The notes under the pieces are model-generated. The model was not told the DNA's origin, did not search any database, and was given only the letters and a program-made list of their open reading frames with translations. Both the position numbers and the translations under genes were made by a program. From contig JABDBA010000001.1 in NCBI GenBank assembly GCA_013288885.1, forward strand, positions 593,840 through 657,839: a DNA stretch of 64,000 nt, given 5' to 3'. Source of the stretch: Gammaproteobacteria bacterium. Lineage in GTDB: Bacteria > Pseudomonadota > Gammaproteobacteria > JABDBA01. Positions 9,201 through 19,200 of this stretch are shown in pieces; positions within the stretch are counted from its first letter, which is position 1; each line of letters opens with the position of its first letter.

Positions 9201-10262
9201 GTCACCTAAAAAAGTTCCCGTTCCATGACATTCCACATAAGATAACATCAAAGGGTCAATGCCCGCAGCGTTGTATACATCTCGCAGTAATTTTTCTTGC
9301 TGCAGGCCATTGGGTGCTGTTAATCCATTGGTTCGACCATCTTGATTAATACCACTGCCCGCGATGACGGCATAAATTCTATCTTTGTCTTCTATGGCTT
9401 TTGCTAATGGCTTTAATACAATTACACCAACCCCCTCACCTTGCACATAGCCGTTTGCTTGTGCATCAAATGTTTTGCATTGTCCATCTTGCGATAGCAT
9501 TTTTGCTTTTGATAGCGTTAAATTAATGGAGGGCAGTAAATTTAAACTAATACCACCCACAAGCGATAGATCACAACTATTATTCTGAATGTTTAAGCAA
9601 GCCAAATGTAGTGCTACCAATGATGAAGAGCATGCAGTATCAACAACAAGACTTGGGCCACGAAGATCAAATTGGTATGAGATGCGATTTGCAGCAATAC
9701 TTGTGGCATTACCAGTGGGAAGATATAAAGCATCCATTTCTGTTTCAAGTTTTTGTAGATGACCCAATTGGCTTGGATATAAACTAGCAAATACACCTGT
9801 ATTAGAGCCTGCCAGAGCCTCCGTCGTTAACCCTGCATCTTCAATTGCCTCATAAGTAACTTCTAACAATAAACGTTGTTGGGGATCCATACGTACTGCT
9901 TCACGTGGAGTAATGCCAAAAAAATAAGCATCAAAGGCGCTGATGTTTGATAAAAAACCGCCCCAATAAGGGTGGTCTTTTTCGCGTTTAGTGATTTCAT
10001 CGGTACCTTCTAATAATTGCCAGCGTTCCTCAGGTATATGCGTAATAACGTTTTTGCCATGAGTCAGTAATTGCCAGTAATCGTCTTTATTTGCCACTTG
10101 GGGAAACCGACAACTTACACCAATAATGGCAATAGGTTGATAAGAGTTAGATTTTTGGGTTTTTAATAAATGCTTGAGTTTATTGATAGTATATAATGCT
10201 TTATGTAATGTCGTGGCTTCAGTCATATTAAATGCCCTATTATTGTCATCGACTAAGCTCAT
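6294..10262 (-). CDS. polyketide synthase: KS - DH-like - ACP - thioesterase
   Basis: This is the terminal PKS subunit (1322 residues). A short helical N-terminus (about 1-40) may dock to the upstream subunit. The ketosynthase spans about 40-465 with intact Cys (DTACSSS), His (HGTGT) and His (KTNLGHLEPAAG). A double-hotdog DH-like region lies at about 660-930; its second motif HPGIIDG is kept, but the usual HxxxGxxxxP motif is absent. ACP serine is in EIGIDSL near 985. A C-terminal thioesterase (about 1060-1322) has FPYGGAG, GHSFGAL and a late GGH, and resembles the GrsT/type II group. There is no acyltransferase, so malonyl must come in trans. The ATG at 10262 lies inside the end of the upstream gene (17-base overlap), so translation is probably coupled. 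It should release the final chain. Confidence 0.92.
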   Translation of the reverse strand: MSLVDDNNRAFNMTEATTLHKALYTINKLKHLLKTQKSNSYQPIAIIGVSCRFPQVANKDDYWQLLTHGKNVITHIPEERWQLLEGTDEITKREKDHPYWGGFLSNISAFDAYFFGITPREAVRMDPQQRLLLEVTYEAIEDAGLTTEALAGSNTGVFASLYPSQLGHLQKLETEMDALYLPTGNATSIAANRISYQFDLRGPSLVVDTACSSSLVALHLACLNIQNNSCDLSLVGGISLNLLPSINLTLSKAKMLSQDGQCKTFDAQANGYVQGEGVGVIVLKPLAKAIEDKDRIYAVIAGSGINQDGRTNGLTAPNGLQQEKLLRDVYNAAGIDPLMLSYVECHGTGTFLGDPIEIQALGNIISKNRKPENPCWIGSVKTNLGHLEPAAGMSSIIKIALALKNAQIPPHLNFINQNPHIPFNKYNLKIPKNTIGWPKHNDQRIAGISSFGFGGTNAHVIVRDLTEQEKLASISLSTAPIESTNNELFTLSAKDPVALNQLILLWRNYLKNNLTVNLAQLCFNTHLRRAHFSHKVAIISSSIAELYNLLCAIIENPSEIPVNVFTKTNCNDPNLLIEYKNIAHMPLNSLDLKIIAKLYVQNSPINWIKFEERRSYPYIEMPSYPWQPKSYWPNLNSSHTTVSAQTGSYPLQGKQIISPVSLLQFEFIFNINQLPELKDTYNILHAGYFIEMLAFVVNNLYQQHTFNVEELTFLSPILVPNNNTIRIHLILEQLGNDLLSCIFYSQPIDKNNWVKNSTCKLTLSIIKYDLPILIDEIKKRAISSHDAEKLYNRIASMEMPAGESIRWTHQYWLEEKVMVCEFKTPASVVNDKFKLNVHPGIIDGCIQPLFMLLPEQLNQPYVASTIGKFLYSGITDQSLSLLTILKEISPNGERIIGDWYLIDNNNHIVAVCKDMHMARLNNKISLEQIMHINTQHDFNLDSIPPEHRQGKITDYLVEKIAAIFSMPSNDINTHQSLREIGIDSLMALSFTKIIETNLGVSYSVENLLQGPTIAEITDFILTQKQLNLQPSTHTFDSKENTKNGNSWIAYRKTQPNAKVRLFCFPYGGAGASIYNNWQRSLPETIEICPIQLPGRENRMNEQITTDIALLINNLAEHLKNEFNLPFAFFGHSFGALIAFELIRYLRKCQLPLPIQFFASAFPDPRAPTRSLNNLLQQLKTNNLNILELDNADTISLLNDKQLTQLASIFNEHNDINYDPAMNKELFKILLPILIADMRLVKNYQFTEDTPLEVPITVFSGKHDSRVSYNDMAGWVTHTKTEYQTYELNGGHLFIRDDQNRQEIFQKIKQALAHHLLPNGVNI

Positions 10263-13200
10263 CAACCTGCATGAGCTCTTCTTCTAACAATTTATTAATT
10301 TGCTCATCATTAAGATGAGTCATTTTTTCTAAGAATTCATCCTCACTTAACGTTGACAATATATCCCCATTATTAGCTGCAGATTTTTGAGTTAGTGCTG
10401 GTGTTGTAGGTTGACATGATTGAATGATAAACCCAACCAGTTGATTGATGGTTGTATAACGAAAGAGATCCATGGGTGAAACTATATCCGGGTAAAAATC
10501 AGATAATCTACTCACAAAATTGATGCCGTTGATTGAATCAAGGCCATAATCTTGATAAGTACTATTGGTATCCATTTCAGTAATTTCTAAACCTAATATT
10601 TCTGCTAGAGCAGAGGCGACATTAGTGGTTATTTGTTCAGGATCTAAATCAATATTTAATTGCGCTGCTTGATTATTGATAGTATGTTGAGCAGCAAAGT
10701 TGGCAAAGAGAGGTAATTTTCTGGTATCGGAATTTACTTTGAAGAATTTTTGCCAAAGCATTTTAAATACTGTTACAGTGGTACTATGTTTATTATTCAA
10801 TAAAAACTCTAGTATTTCCATTCCTTTTGGTATCGCAATTGTTGACATACCGACTGCGTCTAAGAAAGCACTGTGATTATATCTAAAACTCATTCCTTTA
10901 TCAGCCCATGCAGTCCAGTTAATGCTTGTCGCAGGTAGTCCAAGTTGACGTCTGTAAGCAGCAAATCCATTTAAAAACTCGTTGGCCATGGCATAGGCGC
11001 TCAAACCACTCATGCCAAAATAAGGCATTGCAGCAATTGAAGAAAATAACACGAAGCAATCAAGGTCAGCTTTTTTAAATATCTCATGTAATACTAAAGT
11101 TCCTTGGACTTTGACAGATAGTACTTTTTGCAGCAATTCTTTAGTCATTTTTGCGATAGGTATACTGTCGGTTGTAATGCCAGCTAGATGAAAGAGACCT
11201 TTAATGGATTTTCCCCATGATTGTTCGGTTTGTTCAATAATAGATTGCATTTTGATTTTATCGCAAACATCAACCGTGGCATATTTGACTTGAGCACCAA
11301 GCTTCTCAAGTGAAATCATATTGGTTAGTTTTTCTTGCAACGATGTCTCATGTGTTTTTGACCATTCGGATCGCTCAGGTAATGGTGTTGACCCTGTTAA
11401 AAGTAAAAACTTAGTGCCTTGTTTTACTAGCCATTGCGCTACTTCTGCCCCAAGTGCACCCAAACCGCCAGTTATTAATGCTGTTTCAGGAGCACGCCAA
11501 CTTGTAGTTTTTATGTGGGTTGTCTCTTCCAGATGAGATGCAAGGCGGATCACATAGCGTGATTTTTCTCTAAAAGCCAAATAATTTTCACCAGGTTCCA
11601 AATTTAGTAATTCTTGTGTGATAGCGCTAGCTTCTTCGCGTAGTCTTTTTTTAGAGTCTAAGTCAAGTAATAGTATTTTATAATCTGCGTGCTCGACAGA
11701 GAAAATGCGCATTAATGACCATAAATGGTGCTGCCATATTTGTATAGGGTCATTTTCAACAACGGGCTGGCTACTTCGTGTGACCAAACAGAACTTCAGC
11801 TTATTTTGCCAGTTTTGTTTTATAAGTCCCTGCAACAAAGAGAATAACTGAAGACTATTTTCAGCTTGTTGATTGTTAGAATATAAATCAGTTTGTTCTA
11901 TCATTTGCTGCCGATCTTCTGCGAAATTAGCAAGATAAATTATTCCCTTGAGGTCTTTATTATAAATAGTGAAAATAGATGCAAATAATTGGTGGTAATC
12001 ACTGGAGCTGCTGGGGTTAATATAAAATACATTTTCCTTTAATTGTTCGAATTTTTCGCCAGCAAAACAATAGATACAAGAAGATTTTCCTGGGGTATCT
12101 TGTAGTAAGCCCCCTAATTCTTTATCACTGAAAATAAGCCAACGTTCTGTTTCGATATTTGAGATACTTGTGTTATCGGTAGACTTTTGTTCCCAGCGAG
12201 TACAATAAAGCCAATCGTTTATATCGTTTGGTATTTCATAGTTTGTATCTTGCTTTTTTTCTTCATGCTGAATTACTGGAGGTGTTGGTGATTTATCGAT
12301 AGCTTGCTGTTGTTGGTTTTGTGCGGTTGATGACGGAACCCAACAACGTCTTTTTGCAAACGGGTAAGTTGTTAAAAAAACTCGTTTTGGTTTATATGGA
12401 GTATAAAGTAGTTCCCAGTTTACTTTAGCTCCGTTTGTCCATAATGGTGTTATTTTTTCATATTCTGCTTGTTCTATAAATTCAGCTAAATTATGTTGAG
12501 GTTGTAGGGCTGCTTTATTGTTCTGCACGGGGGAACTTACCCATACTTGATTTATTGCATTGGCAGGATTAGTTAAATATGAATTAAGTTTATCTATTAA
12601 ATCATTATATGTGGTTGCAAGAATAGCAAGTCTAGTAGGCATATTTTCGCGACCGACCTGTGAGGTATAACATATATTGCTCAACCAGTTTTTTAGATCA
12701 TCTTCAGTATTTTGTTTTTTACCTTCGCTAAGTAAGAAAGCATAAATTTGCTGCACGTAATCTTGCAGGCGATCGGCATTTTGCGCAGAGATTAACAATA
12801 TAAATGGGATCTGTTTAGATTGAGCATCATTATTATTTCTGACGTCTGCAATATATTCTTCAATAATAATATGAATATTAGTACCGCCAGCACCAAAAGA
12901 GCTTACACCTGCTCTTCGTGGAAAGCCTGGTATAGGTGACCAATCACTTAATTCCCGCTGTACAAAGAATGGAGATTGTTTAAAGTCAATAAAGGGATTT
13001 AACTCTTCGGCATGAATAGAAGCCACTAATTTTTTATGCTGCATTTGTAATAATACTTTAGTCAGTTGCGAAATTCCTGCCGCTGATTCTAAATGTCCAA
13101 TGTTTGACTTCACAGAGCCGATCGCACAGAACTGTTTATCTTTAGTATAGTGCTCAAATGCTTCTTGTAGGCCTCTTATTTCTATGGGGTCACCTAACGC

Positions 13201-16200
13201 CGTACCAGTACCGTGGGCTTCGATGTAAGATATACTGCGTGGGTCAATATTCGCTTTTTCTAATGCGGCTTTGATCACGGCTGCTTGCGCATTAGGATTG
13301 GGGATAGTGTAGCCGCTGGTTTTACCACCGTGGTTCATCGTGCTGCTTTTAATGACACCATAAATGCGATCATTATCTTTAATGGCTAATGATAGGGGTT
13401 TAAGCAGAACGGTACCTACTCCTTCTGAGGGCACATATCCTTGACCACCAGCAGCAAAGCTTGAACAGCGGCCTTGGTCAGACATAAAACTTAAACTTCC
13501 AAGCATATGATATTTACAAGGGTGTAATGATAAATTAACTCCGCCAGCGATGGCCATAATACATTCGCCACGAAGAATGCTTTCACAGGCTAAATGAATG
13601 GCAGCCAATGATGAAGAACAAGCGGTATCAACAGGATAACTGGGCCCATTTAAGTTAAAAAAATAGGAAACACGATTGGCAATAGAGAACATTTGAATAT
13701 CTAATGGTATACGGTTGCCTTTTGCCCATTCGTCTGCAATAAATAATGGATAAAAATTATAAGTGACACCTGCAAATACGCCTACTTTGCCGTTGGTTAA
13801 ACGTTGTAAGCTTTCACGTGTATAACCTGCATCTTCAAATGTAGTCCAGACAGATTGTAAAAACAACCTTTCTTGTGGGTCGATTGTGGCTGCATCTGCG
13901 GGAGAAATTTTAAAAAGTAGTGGGTCAAACTTATCAATGTCTGGAATAAATCCACCATACTTAAAGTATTTTGTTTCTTCACCTAATAAAACAGGATAAT
14001 CTTTATAGTTCCAGCGCTCGATTGGAACTTCAGATATACAATCTCGTCCTTGCACTAAATTAGTCCATAGTTCATCAATATCTTTGGCTAAGGGATAAGT
14101 GCCGCTGAGGCCTATTATAGCAATGTCATTCGATTCATTAGTTTTTGCTGATTTATCAGGTTGACTTGGAGTAAACGTTTCTTGTGAAACCGAACAATTA
14201 GCATTGAGTTCCTCGCGCGGTTCGCCCAAATCATTATTTTGATTTCCAACTAATTTTAGTAAAGTCGGTTTATGCGATTGTTGAAAAAATAAGGCCAGAT
14301 CCGCTATCTTGCTTCGTTCATAGAGTAGTGTTTTAGATAAACTGCCAAAATCTTTTTCTAAGCGTTCGGTAATCTCTAAACCTATTAGGGAGTCTATACC
14401 ATATTCTTCATAGGTTGCATCAGCAGAAATTTGATGTGACTGCAGCTGGAGTTTTTCGGCAAATATTTGTTGTAAATAATTTATAGTGAGATTTGATAAA
14501 TCTATAGGTTGTGTTGCATTTTGACTGATAACTATTGGATTAGTTGTGGTTATTTCCGATTTTGCTGTTTGTATGTCAGCATCAAACCAATAACGTTGTT
14601 TAATAAAAGGATAGGATGGCAGGCCCGCTAAGCGTAATTTTCTTTCTCCCGCATGTAAAATACCCCAGTCTATTTGAAAATTATTAATATAAAGATCGGC
14701 GAGTAATAATAACTTATCGCGATAGATCTCGGGAGGAAGGGCTTCATAGTTCTTTATGGCATCTATGGTCGATTTATATATTTCATTAAATAAAGGCCCA
14801 TTACAATTGTTTGTTGATGTTGTATTTCGTAGGCAATTATTAGGTAACTGGTTTTCCATCAGCAGTTCCAGCGTCTGTAATAAATCTTCCAGTGAGGTTA
14901 CTACTATGGCGCAGCGTGTATTGAAATGACTGCGGCCTGCATTAAGTGTAAAACTTAGATCCGCAAGATTTGTGGTTACTAAATTCATTTTTAACCAAAC
15001 ATGCAGATCTTTAAACTTCTGTATTAAGCTTGCCTCTTGTTTGGCTGATAGAGTAATTAAATAATAAGGTTTTAGTAGGGCAGACGTTGATGAATTTTTA
15101 ATCTGTGGATATTCTTCGATGACCATGTGTGCATTAGTTCCTCCAAAACCAAAAGAGCTCACTCCTGCGCGCCGTGGTATTTCGGTTCCAGCTCCATCTT
15201 TTAATCGGGGCCATCCCCGTGTTTTTTCAACAATGTAAAAGGGGCTATTAGATAAATCTATATACGGATTTAATTCTTTAAGATGTAAATTCCCAGGTAT
15301 TGTTTCATGTTGCATGGCCAGTAGGACTTTAATAACTCCCGCAATCCCAGAAGCAGGTTCTAAGTGACCAATATTTGTTTTGACTGTACCAAGACCACAA
15401 AAAGCTTTTTGCTTTGAGGGCGTGCCTTGTTGCGATACTAATATATTAAACGCTTGTTTTATCCCTTCAATTTCAATAGGGTCACCTAATTCAGTGCCAG
15501 TGCCGTGCGTTTCAATATAAGAGACAGTATTTATATCAATATTAGTTTGTTTATATGCTTTAACGAGTAGTTCGCTTTGGGCTGTTGTATTAGGAGCTGT
15601 CAATGATTGTGCTTTGCCCCCATGATTTACTGCAGACCCTTTGATAACTCCATAAATATGGTCGCCATCATTCAGAGCCATGTTTAAAGGTTTTAGCATA
15701 ATAGTGGCGACACCTTCTCCTTTGACATAGCCGTTAGCAGTTTTATCGAAAGTTTTGCAACGACCATCAGGAGAAAGAGCGCCTAATTGGCTGGTTACTA
15801 CAAACGTTTGTGGATCTAGTATGAGGCTGACTCCACCTGCGATAGCAATATTGCACTCACCATTATGTAGTGCATTGACTGCACGGTGGATTGCTACTAA
15901 GGCACTCGAACAGGCAGTATCAATAGATTCACTGGGGCCATTCAAATTAAGAAAGTATGAAACTCGATTGGTGAGTAAAGCATGTGAATTACCGGTCGAG
16001 ATATGCCCATGAAATATTTTATTCTGTTTTTGTATTAGAGTTTGATATTCTTGAAACTCAATTCCTGCAAAGATGCCTACTTCTTGTGCCGACAGTGAAA
16101 ACGGGTCATAGCCAGCATCTTCAATGGTTTTCCAAACAATTTCTAAAAATAAGCGATGCTGTGGATCCATCAAATTTGCTTCACGGGCAGATATATTAAA

Positions 16201-19200
16201 AAAAGCTGCATCAAAAGTGTCAGCGCCATCTATAAAGCCACCCCATTTAGAATTGGTTTTAGTAGGGTTTTGTTTGGCATCGCCATAATATTCACGCCAA
16301 TCCCAGCGTTCGATAGGAATTTCAGTCACTAAATCATGGCTCGCTAGTAGATGCGCCCAAAATTCTGTCAGGTCTTTAGATTGAGGAAAATAGCCTTGCA
16401 TACCGATAATTGCAATGGGCTCATGGTTAAAAGTCGATTTTATTGGTTTAATATAATTTATCTTTTGAGTTTCATACCGAAAAGATGAAAAAACAATTGG
16501 AAAGGCTTCTAATAAATATTTACTTAGCGCAGTTATGTTAGTGTGTGTAAAAAAAACGATGGGGGCTAGTTCAATGCCATAGCGATTTGCTAATTGCGCA
16601 GCCAATTCTTTTTGGACGATTGATTCTAAGCCTTGTTCACTAAATGAAGCTGTTAGATTGATAGCGTAAGTTTCTTTCTTTAATAATTGCGCTACAAGCT
16701 GGACTAAATCTTGTTTAATTATTTCCAATTTTTCTTGTCTAAAATTGGGTTCTGTTAATTCGACCTTGATTGAAGTTGAATTTACAGGTTGATTTAGATT
16801 AGGTACCCAATAATAATCTTTAGCAAACGGATATCCGGGCAATGAAACCCGTCGTTTAGGCAGTTTCAATGATTCCCATTCAATATTACTGCCTGTTACG
16901 TATAAACGCGCTAAGGAGAATTCTTTTGATGACGATAAGCGATTGTTTGTTTGAGCTAAACCATCATTAACAATATAATTTTCAGGAAACTGATTTTGTT
17001 GGATGCGTATTAAAGTTTCTTGCAATTCAGTAATCGATTTTACAATCAGAGCACAGCGTTTATCGAAGTGATTTCGACCTAGATTCAATGTATAGCTGAT
17101 TGCCGCCAGATCTGGTGGATCAGTTTTTTTCATTAACCATTCGCTTAAATCATTGATGCGTTGTTTTAGTGCCCCATCTGTTTTTGCAGATAAAGTAATT
17201 AAGTAAGAGGTGGATTCATTTGAGTTTATCGGGTTCTCATTCAAATGATCTCTATATTCTTCAACGATAATATGTGCATTTGTACCGCCAAATCCGAACG
17301 AGCTTATGCCAGCACGTCGTGGGATTTCAGCACCAGCTGCTGTTTTTAATCGATCCCATGGTTGGGTTTTGTTAACAAGATAAAAGGGTGTTTTATCTAG
17401 ATCGATATAAGGGTTTAATTCAGTGAAATTTAAATTGCCAGGTATTTGCCCCTGTTGCATAGACAATACTGTTTTAACTAAACCAGCAATACCTGCTGCT
17501 GCTTCCAAATGACCAATATTCGTTTTGATAGCGCCTAAGCCACAATAATTATTATTCAATGGTTTTGATGTCTGTTCTGCTGATAAAGTATGAAATGCAT
17601 TTTTTAGGCCATTTATTTCTATGGGATCACCGATTGAAGTACCCGTACCATGAGTTTCAATATAGCTAATAGTGTCGATCGGAACTTGCGCACGTTGACA
17701 TGCGCTGATGATAACATCTGCTTGTGCATTTGGGTTGGGTACGGTAATTGAACTTACTTGGCCACCATGATTGACTGCAGTACCTTTGATGACTGCGTAA
17801 ATATGATCTCCATCGGCTTGTGCTTTATTTAATTGCTTTAAGAGGATTGCCACAATTCCTTCGCCGCGCACATAACCATTCGCTGCTTTATCGAAAGTTT
17901 TGCATTTGCCATCTTCGCTTAATATTCCGGCTTTGCTGGCGTGTAGATGAGGGGTAAATATGGTATTAACTGCACCTGCAAGTGCAATATCACAATCACC
18001 ATTATTTATTGCTTGTACCGCTTGATGAATTGCAACAAAAGAGCTGGAACACGCTGTATCAACGGTTGTACTTGGTCCATGTAAATCAAGTGTGTAAGAG
18101 ACGCGATTGGCTAATATTGTGGATGTTATGCCAGTCATCATATAAACATCTGTAATCCCTTTTTTTTGTAAAAGTTCGATATAATCATAAGTAAACATAC
18201 CTACAAAAACACCCGTTTTAAAGTTAGCAAGTGTTTTGGTGCTATAGCCAGCATCTTCTATGGTTTTATATGTTGTTTGTAAAAAAAGACGTTGCTGCGG
18301 GTCGATAAGTTCAGCTTCTCGTGGTGAAATATTAAAAAAGTTTGCATCAAACTCGCCAACTCCATCGATGAAGCCGCCCCAGATATCTTTTGTTTTATCA
18401 TTTTCTAAGAGGGGATCTCCGTAGCAAGCTTTCCAGTCCCAACGATCTTGGGGTATTTCAGTAATTACTTCTTTACCAGATATCAGATTATTCCAGAAAG
18501 TATCTAAATCAGCAGCACCGGGAAAGAGGCCATTCATACCAATGATGGCGATATCATTATCATTGGTTGGAATTGCAATAAACTCATTGGTTTTTGCAGG
18601 TTCAATTCGCACTACATTCGTGAATTTTTGCGATATTAGATAATTATAAAGCCCATCTAAAGTCGTATATTCAAATAAATTAGCAGGAGTGAGGTTTACT
18701 TGATATTCTCTGTTGATTAACACCATTAGATTGGTTATTGTGATCGAATCAAAACCATATTCATTAACCGAATCACTTAAGTCAATTTCATTCGCATCAA
18801 CATTTAATATGGAGGCAACAAGGTTAATAAAATCTTTTTCAAATTGCTGTAAATCTATTTCCGTAGTTACTTTGATTTCATTATCTGGGTGTGGATGAGG
18901 TTCTTCGATAGTTTGATTGGTTTTAAAATGTTTTCTTACAATTTCTAGTTTTTCTTCGATGAATAATGTTTTGCACAGCGATCGTTGTAGCTTTCCGCTG
19001 GTAGTCTTGGGGATAGCACCGGGTTTGATTAGTATTACTCCATGCAGGTCAATGCCATGATGTTCAGAAATAGCTGCACGTATAGATTTAATGATTTCAT
19101 TTTGCGATGAGTTAGATATATCGTCTTTAATTTCTTGTATGAAAACTAACTCTTCATTTTTATTATTTGATAGGGTGAAACAAGCACAAGGTTTATCCAA

